Source: Pseudomonas sp. R84 (GTDB lineage: Bacteria; Pseudomonadota; Gammaproteobacteria; Pseudomonadales; Pseudomonadaceae). From it: DNA of 64,000 bases. The translations under genes were made by a program, and so were the position numbers. This document shows positions 47,067-55,666 of the stretch, one piece after another. The notes under the pieces were generated by a model that was not told the origin of the DNA, searched no databases, and saw nothing but the letters and a program-made list of their open reading frames with translations. Location of the stretch: NCBI RefSeq assembly GCF_009834515.1, contig NZ_CP019426.1:5969501-6033500 (forward strand). Direction: 5' to 3'. The first letter of the stretch is position 1. Each line of letters starts with the position of its first letter.

Positions 47067-48485
47067 TCAAGGCAAGCGCAATGTCACCTCAACACCACTT
47101 TCGACATTACGAATCTGCATCGACCCACCATGCAACTTGACCACCTCTTCAACGAAGTTAAGCCCCAACCCGGTGCTTTTACGCCCACTGTCCGGACGCG
47201 GCAACGAGTAGAAGCGCTCGGTCAAACGCGGCAAGGCGTAATCGGGAATCGGCGCGGTTTCATTGAAGAGCCGGTAAACAATCTGCTCCTCTTCGCGCTC
47301 GGCACTGAAACGCAGCAGCCCCCGAACCGAAGTGAAATCCAGCGCATTTTCCAGCAAGTTACCCAACGCCTGGCGCAACAGAAACGGCTCGCCGATCAGC
47401 AGCAGATCCGCCGCAATCGTCTGCTCGATCCGCAATTGCTTGCCCTCGATCCGCGCCGCCTGCCCTTGCAACAGCTCATCGACCAACACCGTCAACGGAA
47501 CCGCGACCCGCTCTTCCAGGCCCTGACGTTGCTCCACCTGCGCCAGATTCAGCAGCCGCTCGATCAACTGCTGCATCCGCGCACTTTCGCTGTCGATGTT
47601 GCCGATAAAGCGCAATCGCTGAACCGGCGACATGTCCCCTTGCAGCAACTCCGCGGCGCCACGAATCGCCGCCAGCGGGCTTTTCAATTCATGGGTCAGC
47701 GTGTGCACATAACGTTCAACGTAGGCCTTGCCTTCCAGTTGCGTGCGCATCTGCTCCACAGCGTTAGCCAGTTGTTCCAGCTCGCCACCGCGATAGTGCG
47801 GCACTTCCACCCGCCGGCCTTCGCTCACCGCTTGGGCATAACCGGTCAAACGGTGCAGCGCGCGGCTCAGCCACCACGACAGCAACGCACCGAACAACAG
47901 ACCGAGGCCGATCAATCCGGCACCGTAAAACAGCAATCGCCGTTCGGTGCGATCGACATAGGGCTGCAAGGAGCTGTTGGGCTTGGCCACGGTGACCACG
48001 CCGATGATCTGGCCATTGTCACGGATCGGCGCGCCGATGTGCATCACCGACGAGCTCGCGTCGTCCGGATCGCTGCGACTGGAACGCGCACCGTACTCGC
48101 CACGCAAGGTCAGGTAGACATCGTTCCAGCGCGAGTAGTCCTGCCCCACGGCCACGCCACTGGAATCAAGCACCACGATGCCCTTGGCGTCAGTCACGTA
48201 GATCCGGTGGTTGACCTGATTTTTCGGCAAACCCCAAATGGTCGCTTGCGGCTGGCGCTCACCATAGGCGCGCAGCAACTCGGGCCAGCGGTTCTCGCTG
48301 AGGGTGCCGGCCTTGAAATCATCCCGCAGGATTTCCGCCATCAGGTTGGCGGTATCGACCAGGGTTTCTTCGGTGGACTGACGCACGCCGGGGCGGATTT
48401 CTTCCATCACCGTGTTGAGCACGAAATAACCGGTGAGGCCGACAAACAGCACGTACACCAGAAAGATCCGCAGCCCCAGTGACAT
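47067..48485 (-). CDS. creC: Sensor histidine kinase CreC
   Basis: 472 residues: N-terminal helix (~5-27), a periplasmic sensor, a second helix (~180-200, 'LLFYGAGLIGLGLLFGALLS'), HAMP, HisKA with phosphoacceptor His in 'HTLTHELKSPLAAIRG', and the ATPase domain ('GNLLENALDF', 'GLGLNFVEEVVKLHGG'). It phosphorylates CreB in response to carbon source or cell-wall stress. Its ATG overlaps the creB stop by 1 bp (TGATG). Confidence 0.95.
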   Translation of the reverse strand: MSLGLRIFLVYVLFVGLTGYFVLNTVMEEIRPGVRQSTEETLVDTANLMAEILRDDFKAGTLSENRWPELLRAYGERQPQATIWGLPKNQVNHRIYVTDAKGIVVLDSSGVAVGQDYSRWNDVYLTLRGEYGARSSRSDPDDASSSVMHIGAPIRDNGQIIGVVTVAKPNSSLQPYVDRTERRLLFYGAGLIGLGLLFGALLSWWLSRALHRLTGYAQAVSEGRRVEVPHYRGGELEQLANAVEQMRTQLEGKAYVERYVHTLTHELKSPLAAIRGAAELLQGDMSPVQRLRFIGNIDSESARMQQLIERLLNLAQVEQRQGLEERVAVPLTVLVDELLQGQAARIEGKQLRIEQTIAADLLLIGEPFLLRQALGNLLENALDFTSVRGLLRFSAEREEEQIVYRLFNETAPIPDYALPRLTERFYSLPRPDSGRKSTGLGLNFVEEVVKLHGGSMQIRNVESGVEVTLRLP

Positions 48486-49165
48486 CAGCTGTGCCCCGGG
48501 CTGTAGCTGTAACCGAGGCCACGATGAGTCTGGATCGGCTCGGCGTCGGCGCGCACCAGACGCAATTTGGCGCGTACGCTTTTGATGTGGCTGTCGATGC
48601 TGCGCTCGTAGCCGGCGTCGGCGGCGACGCCTAGCGCATCAAGTAATTGTTCGCGGCTGAACACCCGCTCGGGTTGTTCCAGCAGGCATTGCAGCAGGCG
48701 GAATTCGTGGCGGGTCAGGCTTAGGGTCTGACCGCGATAAATGATTTGAATCCGCTCCGGATCGATACGAAACAGCGCTGAACTGGTCTCAATCGCTGGA
48801 CGCGGCGCCATGCGCTTGAGGATGGCCTTGACCCGCGCCGCCACCTCTCGAGGACTGAACGGCTTGACCACGTAGTCGTCGGCGCCGATCTCCAGGCCCA
48901 CCACGCGATCAATCTCGGCATCGCGGGCGCTGAGGAACAGCACCGGCACTTCGCTGAAGCGCCGCAGTTGTTTGCAGGTTTCGAAACCGCTGATGTCCGG
49001 CAGGCCGATGTCGAGGATGATCAAATCGGCCGGAGTCTGCCGCTGATGCTCCAGCGCCGCCGCGCCGAGGCTCAGCCACGTGGTGGCGAAGCCCTCGCCC
49101 TGCAAGGCAAAAATCAGCGTGTCGGCAATCGCCGCTTCGTCTTCGACAATCAGGATATGAGGCAT
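48485..49165 (-). CDS. creB: Response regulator CreB (OmpR family)
   Basis: 226 residues: receiver domain (1-120; 'ILIVEDEAAIAD', phosphoacceptor Asp in 'LIILDIGLPDISG', Lys in 'YVVKPFSPRE') and winged-helix DNA-binding domain (~130-225, 'LTRHEFRLLQCLLEQPERVF'). It activates creD and other cre-tag genes. Confidence 0.95.
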   Translation of the reverse strand: MPHILIVEDEAAIADTLIFALQGEGFATTWLSLGAAALEHQRQTPADLIILDIGLPDISGFETCKQLRRFSEVPVLFLSARDAEIDRVVGLEIGADDYVVKPFSPREVAARVKAILKRMAPRPAIETSSALFRIDPERIQIIYRGQTLSLTRHEFRLLQCLLEQPERVFSREQLLDALGVAADAGYERSIDSHIKSVRAKLRLVRADAEPIQTHRGLGYSYSPGHS

Positions 49166-49238
49166 GGCGTCCGAGCCCGTGGGTTAAGTGCGCGAACGGT
49201 GCCCCAAGCCTGACGTTACGTCAATGAGACCACTTGGC

Positions 49239-49742
49239 TCAGCAGTCCGGCTTGTCGGCCGTGAAGCGCCGTGCCGGGTTCACTGCCGCGCCGAATTCGC
49301 GCAAGGCCTTGGCACCGATCAGCAGCGGATAGTTGAAGTTGCTGCGGTCGGTCAGGTTGACCTCAACGGTACGCTTGACGTTGCCCAGGCACAGCTCCAG
49401 ATCGACCACCGGACGTTTGGCGACTTCGGTGCTTTCGCCCTCATCCTCTTCATCCGAGCGGCTCTTGATCTTGCTGATCCGCGCGACCTTGTGTTCGTAG
49501 ACCTTGTTGCTGGCGTCTTTGGTGCCGAGGCGGAAACGCACCCAGTCGTCGCCGTCACGGGTGAAAGTTTCGATGTCCTTGGCCGACAGCGAGGCGGTCA
49601 GTGCGCCGGTGTCCATCTTGGCCTTGAGCACTTCACCGCCGATTTCCGGCAGCGCGATGTATTCGTAGCGCCCGTACAGGGTCGGCTCGGCGGCCATGAC
49701 CGGCAGGGCGACGAGGGCAAACAGTGCAAGGAGGGATTTCAC
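49239..49742 (-). CDS. RimB-like retropepsin-type aspartic protease, exported
   Basis: 167 residues with a signal peptide (~1-18, 'LLALFALVALPVMAAEP'). The aspartic-protease signature is 'KMDTGALTASLSA', and the C-terminus has 'NYPLLIGAKALREFG'. The family (PF05618) was earlier annotated as ATP-dependent zinc protease. A Glu/Asp-rich insertion (SDEEDEGES) sits mid-protein. It lies 73 bp upstream of creB on the same strand, so co-transcription is possible. Confidence 0.82.
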   Translation of the reverse strand: MKSLLALFALVALPVMAAEPTLYGRYEYIALPEIGGEVLKAKMDTGALTASLSAKDIETFTRDGDDWVRFRLGTKDASNKVYEHKVARISKIKSRSDEEDEGESTEVAKRPVVDLELCLGNVKRTVEVNLTDRSNFNYPLLIGAKALREFGAAVNPARRFTADKPDC

Positions 49743-49822
49743 GTAAAGGGTTTCCTTGGAAAATGAGGGCGGCAGACTGGGATTTTAGACACCCATTGAG
49801 TCATTCGTTCGCCTTGAATCGC

Positions 49823-49914
49823 TTTCGCGAGCAGGCTCGCTCCCACAGGGTTTTGTGCTGAGCAGACATTTTTAATGCACCTGAATCCAGTGTGGGAGCG
49901 AGCCTGCTCGCGAA
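49823..49914. repeat. REP pair (arm family B)
   Basis: TTCGCGAGCAGGCTCGCTCC from 49823 and its inverse ending at 49914, spacer ~45 bp, in the divergent gap between the protease and acyltransferase genes. Confidence 0.9.
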
Positions 49915-50048
49915 GAGGACAGCACATTCAACACAACGCTTGAAGCAAAGCATACCGGCCCAAAAGTGAAACATTCGTCACCACCGATTTGGCCTGCCGC
50001 GCGAAGCTGCTTATCATGGCGCGCCCATCCGTTTGCAAAGAGTTGCTT

Positions 50049-50936
50049 ATGCGCCGCCTGCTCACCGGCTGTTTCGTCACCCTGCTGCTGTTGCTCAACA
50101 CCCTGATCCTGATCGGGCCGTTGTTGGTTTTCGCCCTGCTCAAACTGATCGCACCAGGCCGCTGGCGCGATTACGCGTCGGGCGCGGTGATGTGGATCGC
50201 CGAGACCTGGGCCGAGATCGACAAGCTGATTTTCCGCCTGTGCATCCCCACCCAGTGGGACATTCGCGGCGGTGAAGACTTGCGCGGCGACACTTCCTAT
50301 CTGGTGGTCAGCAACCACCAGTCGTGGGTCGATATTCCGGCGCTGATCCAGACCCTCAACCGGCGCACGCCGTTCTTCAAATTCTTCCTCAAGAAAGAAC
50401 TGATCTGGGTACCGTTTCTGGGGCTGGCGTGGTGGGCGCTGGATTACCCGTTCATGAAGCGCTACACCAAGGCATTCCTGGCGAAGCACCCGGAGCTGGC
50501 CGGCAAGGATCTGGAAATCACCAAACAGGCCTGCGAGCTGTTCAAGCGTCAGCCGGTGACTGTGGTCAATTATCTGGAAGGCACGCGCTACACCGCCGCG
50601 AAAAGCGCGCAGCAGCAATCACCCTTCAACCACTTGCTCAAGCCCAAGGCCGGCGGCGTGGCGTTTGTCCTGGCGGCGATGGGTGAACAACTGGATGCGA
50701 TTCTCGACGTCACCGTGGTGTATCCACAGGCGAAGATCCCGGGTTTCTGGGACTTGATCAGCGGCAACGTGCCGCGCGTGATCATCGACATCAAGACCCG
50801 CGAACTCGACCCGGCGCTGTGGCAGGGCGATTACGAGAATGATCCGGCGTTTCGCCAGACGGTCCAGAGCTGGGTCAACCGGCTCTGGAACGAGAAGGAT
50901 CAGCGCATCGCCGAACTGCGCAGCGAGCGCGGCTGA
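50049..50936 (+). CDS. 1-acyl-glycerol-3-phosphate acyltransferase-like protein (YihG type)
   Basis: Membrane acyltransferase of 295 residues. An N-terminal hydrophobic helix (~8-35, 'FVTLLLLLNTLILIGPLLVF') precedes the PlsC domain: the catalytic NHX4D is 'SNHQSWVDIP' and the lysophosphatidate-binding motif is 'VNYLEGTRYT'. Likely role is phospholipid acyl-chain placement. The start at ATG 50049 gives the family N-terminus; an earlier in-frame start is 20 codons upstream. Confidence 0.88.
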   Translation: MRRLLTGCFVTLLLLLNTLILIGPLLVFALLKLIAPGRWRDYASGAVMWIAETWAEIDKLIFRLCIPTQWDIRGGEDLRGDTSYLVVSNHQSWVDIPALIQTLNRRTPFFKFFLKKELIWVPFLGLAWWALDYPFMKRYTKAFLAKHPELAGKDLEITKQACELFKRQPVTVVNYLEGTRYTAAKSAQQQSPFNHLLKPKAGGVAFVLAAMGEQLDAILDVTVVYPQAKIPGFWDLISGNVPRVIIDIKTRELDPALWQGDYENDPAFRQTVQSWVNRLWNEKDQRIAELRSERG

Positions 50937-50937
50937 A

Positions 50938-51495
50938 TCAGCTACCGGTGCCGGCGCCCCAGATGCTGCCCAGGCTGCTCAGCAGCGAACCGCCGACGCC
51001 CTGCTGACCGAGGTATTGCAACAGCACAGGGGCAAACTGGCCGATCATGCCGCTGTCCATGCCCAATGCGCTGAAGGCATTGTTCAGGTCATTGGTGTCC
51101 TTGACGTTGCCCAGCGCGTTTTCCAGACCGGCGGATTTGCCGGACGAACCGAGCAAAGCCCCCAACGCCGCCAGATTGCCGCTGCCACCCGACAGTTTGT
51201 CGATGCCCGGCACTTCCTTGGCCAACTGCGAATAATCGGTACTGCTCAATTGATTCTTCGCCAGACCAAGCATCGCACTGGTGCCGCCAACGGCTTGCTC
51301 CGGCGTGACATCCAGCGCACTGAGGGCACTGAGCAAACCGGCGGTTTCCGAGGTCGGCGCCGCAGCGGCCGCCTTGTCACCGCCCTGCATCCCCGAAACC
51401 GCACCAGCGACGTCGTTCAGACTGAAACCGGCAAACACCGGCCCGGCGGCCAGGGTCAGGAGCGATGCCAAGGTAAAGCCGCGTGAAATCTTCAT
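50938..51495 (-). CDS. DUF2780-family exported protein
   Basis: 185 residues with a signal peptide (~1-22, 'MKISRGFTLASLLTLAAG') and a Gly/Ala/Ser/Leu-rich mature part ('LSALSALDVTPEQAVGGTSA', 'LGSSGKSAGLENALGNV') matching the DUF2780 (VcgC/VcgE-like) family of unknown function. Its 3' end is 1 bp from the acyltransferase stop (convergent). It is divergent from the ECF sigma gene and may be its target. Confidence 0.8.
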   Translation of the reverse strand: MKISRGFTLASLLTLAAGPVFAGFSLNDVAGAVSGMQGGDKAAAAAPTSETAGLLSALSALDVTPEQAVGGTSAMLGLAKNQLSSTDYSQLAKEVPGIDKLSGGSGNLAALGALLGSSGKSAGLENALGNVKDTNDLNNAFSALGMDSGMIGQFAPVLLQYLGQQGVGGSLLSSLGSIWGAGTGS

Positions 51496-51644
51496 CAGAC
51501 ATCCTCTTGCGCTGTAAAAACCACCCGGTGAACGGGCAGTGAAACTGCCGGTTTGACCGGGTATCCGCCGGCATGTTCCGGCGCGGCGCATCCATTTTCA
51601 TCCGGCTCACGTATATAAAACGTGAAATCCCGGACACCCTCGTG

Positions 51645-52280
51645 ATGAATGGCACAACCGCTGTCGCTGAACTAGCCTGTGAACAGTCCGAGCCCAGCCC
51701 TCGTCGCCCGACCTTTGCCTGGAGAGTCGTCATTTCCATCGCCGACACCGATCAGCTGCGACAGTTGTTGGCCCAGTGTTCACTGGGTGATCGTCGCGCC
51801 TTCGAAACGCTCTATCGCAGCGTCGGCCCGCGTCTGCATGGCGTCGCTCTGCGCTTCATGGGCCGCGCGGATCTGGCCGAAGAAGTGCTGCAGGAAGCCT
51901 TCGTGCGCATCTGGAACAACGCCTCGCGCTACGAAGCGCACCTGTCGGCGCCGCTGACCTGGATGATCAACATCACCCGCAATCAAGCCATCGACCAGTT
52001 GCGCAAACATCGCGAAAGGCCACTGACCGATCTGGAACAGGACACACTGCCGGACGATAGCCCCTCGGTTCACGACCAACTGAACAGCGCCCGTGAGGCC
52101 AACGCGCTGAACCGATGCCTCGAAACCCTCGAAAGCATGCAGCGCCAGTCAATCACCGTGGCCTACTTTCAAGGATTGTCGTGCACGGAACTCGCCGAAC
52201 ACCTGGCGACGCCACTGGGGACGGTGAAATCGTGGATCCGCCGTGGCATGGAACGTCTGCGTCGGTGCCTTGAATCATGA
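51645..52280 (+). CDS. ECF sigma-70 factor
   Basis: 211 residues from ATG 51645. The conserved part begins near residue 35 ('DTDQLRQLLAQCSLGDRRAF'), with region 2 'ADLAEEVLQEAFVRIWNNAS' and region 4 'YFQGLSCTELAEHLATPLGT'. The true start is uncertain: a GGAG at 51721 precedes the unusual codon ATT at 51732, and no ATG or GTG lies between 51645 and the conserved region. It overlaps the anti-sigma gene by 4 bp. Confidence 0.85.
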   Translation: MNGTTAVAELACEQSEPSPRRPTFAWRVVISIADTDQLRQLLAQCSLGDRRAFETLYRSVGPRLHGVALRFMGRADLAEEVLQEAFVRIWNNASRYEAHLSAPLTWMINITRNQAIDQLRKHRERPLTDLEQDTLPDDSPSVHDQLNSAREANALNRCLETLESMQRQSITVAYFQGLSCTELAEHLATPLGTVKSWIRRGMERLRRCLES

Positions 52281-52951
52281 ATTACCAGACCCCTGCCCTG
52301 CGCCGCGCCCTCGCCGCCGATTACGCGATTGGCCTGATGTCTGCACCTGCGCGGCGGCGCTTTGAACAGTTGCTGCTGGATGACGCGACATTAAGGGCTG
52401 AACTGGCGCAATGGCAGGAAAGCCTCGTCTCTCTCACCGAAGCGCTGCCGGAACATCCGGTGCCCGACCGCGTGTGGCAAGGCATCACCGCGCGCATCGA
52501 ACCGCAGGTGCTGCATGTGCCTGAGAAACGGCCATTCTGGAACTGGCTGCGACTCACCGCTGCGATCTGCTCCATTGCCGTGCTGGTGCTCCTCGGCTCG
52601 CTGTACAACCGCGACGACGCCCGCTACCACGCCACCCTGTTGACCGCCGATGCGCAACCGGCGCTGAAGGTCGAGGCGCATGCGGATTATCTGCAGGTCG
52701 AGCCGCTGACGCTGGCGGCGGTTGATGCGGATCGCAGCCTGGAACTGTGGGCGATTCCGGCTGACGGCAAACCGATCTCGCTTGGGGTCATTCCGGCGGG
52801 TGGCAAAGGCAAGGTTGAGTTGAACGAAGCGCAGAAGATGTTGATCGGCAAACCGATTGCTTTGGCGGTCAGTCTGGAACCTAAAGGTGGCTCGCCGACT
52901 GGGCAACCGACCGGACCGGTTCTGTATCAAGGGGCGCTGGCGGCGCTGTAA
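52277..52951 (+). CDS. RskA-type anti-sigma factor
   Basis: 224 residues: a cytoplasmic anti-sigma domain (~1-85, 'LAADYAIGLMSAPARRRFEQ'), one membrane helix (~90-108, 'LTAAICSIAVLVLLGSLY') and a periplasmic RskA domain ('SLELWAIPADGKPISLGVIP'). No zinc-binding HxxxCxxC is visible. ATGA overlap with the sigma gene makes it the cognate regulator. Confidence 0.87.
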   Translation: MNYQTPALRRALAADYAIGLMSAPARRRFEQLLLDDATLRAELAQWQESLVSLTEALPEHPVPDRVWQGITARIEPQVLHVPEKRPFWNWLRLTAAICSIAVLVLLGSLYNRDDARYHATLLTADAQPALKVEAHADYLQVEPLTLAAVDADRSLELWAIPADGKPISLGVIPAGGKGKVELNEAQKMLIGKPIALAVSLEPKGGSPTGQPTGPVLYQGALAAL

Positions 52952-52959
52952 AGCAAAGT

Positions 52960-53129
52960 CCCTCACCCTAGCCCTCTCCCAAAGGGAGAGGGGACTGACC
53001 GTGGGATATTGACGTAATACGCCGACGTGAAAGACTTGCGTTGAATCCATAGTCGACTCGATCTTTCAGGTCGATGTACGACGCAAGACACCTCGGTTGG
53101 CCCCATCTCCCTCCGGGAGAGGGCTGGGC
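52960..53129. mobile_element. MITE-like repeat, copy 3
   Basis: About 170 bp starting CCCTCACCCTAGCCCTCTCC and ending GGGAGAGGGCTGGG, after which the right terminus is eroded (a GATGAGGG remnant lies near 53143). The interior is the inverse of copy 2 (AATACGCCGACGTG, TGAATCCATAGTCG). It starts 9 bp after the anti-sigma stop. Confidence 0.83.
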
Positions 53130-53170
53130 GGGCGGCGTTCCGATGAGGGTAGCTCTTGACCTTGGCTTGC

Positions 53171-53202
53171 AACAAAAACGGCGACCCTGAGGTCGCCGCT
53201 TT
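53171..53202 (-). terminator. fdhA terminator
   Basis: Stem CGGCGACC (53179-53186) / GGTCGCCG (53191-53198), loop CTGA. AACAAAAA at 53171-53178 provides the T tract on the minus strand. It ends the sarcosine operon. Confidence 0.8.
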
Positions 53203-53217
53203 GTATTGCGCTTAAGC

Positions 53218-54417
53218 CTACGCCGCACTAAACAACTTATGCGGATCAATCACAAACTTCTTCGGCACGCCCGCATCGAACTCGCCGTAACCTTCAGGCG
53301 CCTGATCCAGACTGATCACCTGCACGCCCACCACTTCGGCGATGTTGATGCGATCCCACATGATCGCCTGCATCAGTTGACGGTTGTACTTCATCACCGG
53401 GGTCTGGCCGGTGTGGAAGCTGTGGGATTTCGCCCAGCCCAGACCGAAGCGAATGCTCAGGCTGCCCATTTTCGCAGCGGCGTCGACGGCGCCCGGATCT
53501 TCGGTGACGTACAGGCCCGGGATACCGATCTTGCCGGCGACACGCACCACGCCCATCAGTGAGTTGAGCACGGTGGCGGGAGCCTCGGCTTTCACGCCGT
53601 CGTGGCCGTGGCCGCGTGCTTCGAAGCCGACGCAGTCCACCGCGCAATCCACTTCCGGCTCGCCGAGCAGTGCGGCGATCTGTTCGTGCAGCGGCGTGTC
53701 CTTGGACAGGTCGACGATTTCAAAACCCTGGGATTTGGCGTGAGCCAAGCGGATGGTGTTGACGTCGCCGACGATCACCACCGCAGCACCGAGCAAACGT
53801 GCGGAAGCGGCAGCGGCCAGACCGACCGGGCCGGCGCCCGCGATGTAAACGGTGCTGCCCGGACCAACGCCGGCAGTGACGGCGCCGTGGTAACCGGTTG
53901 GGAGGATGTCGGAGAGGCAGGTCAGGTCGCGGATTTTCTCCATGGCCTTGTCGCGGTCCGGCAGTTTCAGCAAGTTGAAGTCGGCGTACGGCACCAGCAC
54001 GTATTCGGCTTGGCCACCGGTCCAGTCGCCCATGTCGACGTAGCCGTATGCGCCGCCGGCACGGGCCGGGTTGACGGTCAGGCAGACGCCGGTGTGTTGC
54101 TCTTTGCAGGAACGGCAGCGCCCGCAAGCCACGTTGAACGGTACGGAAACCAGGTCACCGATTTTCAGGTTTTCGACGTCGGAGCCTTTTTCGATCACCT
54201 CGCCGGTGATCTCGTGGCCCAGCACCAGACCGGTCTGCGCCGTGGTACGGCCGCGCACCATGTGCTGGTCGGAGCCGCAGATATTGGTGGAAACCACTTT
54301 GAGAATGACCCCGTGCTCGATCTTGCGACCGCGCGGGTCCTGCATTTTCGGATAGTCGATTTTCTGTACTTCGACCTTGCCAGCGCCGAGATACACCACA
54401 CCACGATTGCCAGACAT
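53218..54417 (-). CDS. fdhA: Glutathione-independent formaldehyde dehydrogenase
   Basis: NAD-dependent zinc enzyme of 399 residues, as in P. putida FdhA, oxidising the formaldehyde released from sarcosine. Catalytic zinc ligands lie in 'STNICGSDQH' and 'LGHEITGEV', the structural zinc cysteines in 'CGRCRSCKEQHTGVC', and the NAD-binding motif is 'GAGPVGLAAAASARLLGA'. It is the last gene of the sox operon and is followed by a terminator. Confidence 0.96.
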   Translation of the reverse strand: MSGNRGVVYLGAGKVEVQKIDYPKMQDPRGRKIEHGVILKVVSTNICGSDQHMVRGRTTAQTGLVLGHEITGEVIEKGSDVENLKIGDLVSVPFNVACGRCRSCKEQHTGVCLTVNPARAGGAYGYVDMGDWTGGQAEYVLVPYADFNLLKLPDRDKAMEKIRDLTCLSDILPTGYHGAVTAGVGPGSTVYIAGAGPVGLAAAASARLLGAAVVIVGDVNTIRLAHAKSQGFEIVDLSKDTPLHEQIAALLGEPEVDCAVDCVGFEARGHGHDGVKAEAPATVLNSLMGVVRVAGKIGIPGLYVTEDPGAVDAAAKMGSLSIRFGLGWAKSHSFHTGQTPVMKYNRQLMQAIMWDRINIAEVVGVQVISLDQAPEGYGEFDAGVPKKFVIDPHKLFSAA

Positions 54418-54520
54418 GCTTTCACCTCGCTGTTGTTTTTATGGAACCGCGTTGCCCAGGCAGGCAGCGCGTTGAATGCTCGGGTATTGCTTGTTGGTTT
54501 TGCGTTGCTTGTTATGGCCC

Positions 54521-54588
54521 TATCGCGAGCAGGCTCACTCCTACATTGGAATGCGTACCCCTTGTAGGAGTGAGCCTGCTCGCGATAG
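54521..54588. repeat. REP pair (arm family A)
   Basis: TATCGCGAGCAGGCTCACTC from 54521 and its inverse ending at about 54588 with a 16-bp spacer. It lies between purU and fdhA, 5 bp from the purU stop. Confidence 0.9.
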
Positions 54589-54592
54589 CTAT

Positions 54593-55450
54593 CTAAAGAA
54601 CGACCGTGCGATTGGCGTTGAGGAAAACCCTTCGCTCAATGTGATACCCAACCGCCCGCGCAAGTGTCAGGCCTTCAATATCACGCCCCTTGGCAATCAG
54701 ATCCTCAGGGTAATGACTGTGATCCACCGCCTCGACGCCCTGGGCAATGATCGGCCCTTCATCCAAATCGTTATTGATGTAATGCGCCGTCGCGCCCACC
54801 AGTTTCACGCCTTTGTTGTAAGCCTGGTGATACGGCTTGGCGCCCTTGAAGCCCGGCAGCAACGAGTGATGAATGTTGATCGCCTTGCCATCGAGCTTGC
54901 GGCACAGTTCCGGCGACAACACCTGCATGTAGCGGGCGAGAATCACCAGTTCGGCGCCGGACTCTTCGATCACTTGCCACACCTGACGCTCCTGCGACGG
55001 CTTGTCGTTGGGGTCGAGGGGGAAATGGTAGTAGGGAATCTGGTGCCAGTCGGCCAGCGGCTTCAAATCCGGATGGTTGGAGACTACCGCCGCCACGTCC
55101 ATCGACAACTGGCCAATGCGCTGGCGGTAGAGCAAATCGTTGAGGCAGTGATCGGCCTTGGAGACCATGATCACCACTTTTGGCCGGTAGTTCGGCGCGG
55201 TCAGCTCGAAGATCATGCCGAAGGCCTGGCCGCGTTCGGCGAGGCCGGCACGGAAGGACTGTTCGTCGAAGCCGTCGGGCTGACGAAATTCCACGCGAAT
55301 GAAGAAACGCCCGGAGAGGCGGTCATCGAACGAATGGTGCTCGGTGACGTAGCAGCCCTGCTCGAACAGGAAACGCGTCACCGCGTCCACGGTGCCGAGG
55401 ACGCTGGGGCAGTCGGCGGTCAGAATCCATGTGTCTGGGGCGCGGCTCAT
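54593..55450 (-). CDS. purU: Formyltetrahydrofolate deformylase
   Basis: 285 residues: an N-terminal ACT domain (~5-80, 'LTADCPSVLGTVDAVTRFLF') and a formyltransferase-fold catalytic domain with 'INIHHSLLPGFKGAKPYHQA' and 'NNDLDEGPIIAQG', containing the conserved Asn, His and Asp. It hydrolyses 10-formyl-THF to formate and THF, recycling folate loaded by sarcosine oxidase. In this operon it is the catabolic copy (purU2). Confidence 0.94.
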   Translation of the reverse strand: MSRAPDTWILTADCPSVLGTVDAVTRFLFEQGCYVTEHHSFDDRLSGRFFIRVEFRQPDGFDEQSFRAGLAERGQAFGMIFELTAPNYRPKVVIMVSKADHCLNDLLYRQRIGQLSMDVAAVVSNHPDLKPLADWHQIPYYHFPLDPNDKPSQERQVWQVIEESGAELVILARYMQVLSPELCRKLDGKAINIHHSLLPGFKGAKPYHQAYNKGVKLVGATAHYINNDLDEGPIIAQGVEAVDHSHYPEDLIAKGRDIEGLTLARAVGYHIERRVFLNANRTVVL

Positions 55451-55492
55451 GGTGCGGTGACTCCTGTTCTTTTGTGCGGGGTGTCAGGTTTT

Positions 55493-55651
55493 CCCTCACC
55501 CTAGCCCTCTCCCAGAGGGAGAGGGGACTGACCGAGGTGTTGTTTCGAGCTACGCCGACCTGAAATATCGCGGCGAACTCAGGCTCGAAAACTCCACAAA
55601 TCTGCTCCCTTTCCCCCTCTCCCCCCTGGGGGAGAGGGCTGGGGTGAGGGG
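55493..55651. mobile_element. MITE-like repeat, copy 4
   Basis: About 159 bp with ends CCCTCACCCTAGCCCTCTCC and GGAGAGGGCTGGGGTGAGGG. The interior reads as the inverse of copy 1 (GGGGACTGACCG...AATCTGCTCCCTTTCC). It lies within the sox operon between soxG and purU. Confidence 0.85.
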
Positions 55652-55666
55652 GTAGCTCTTGATCTT

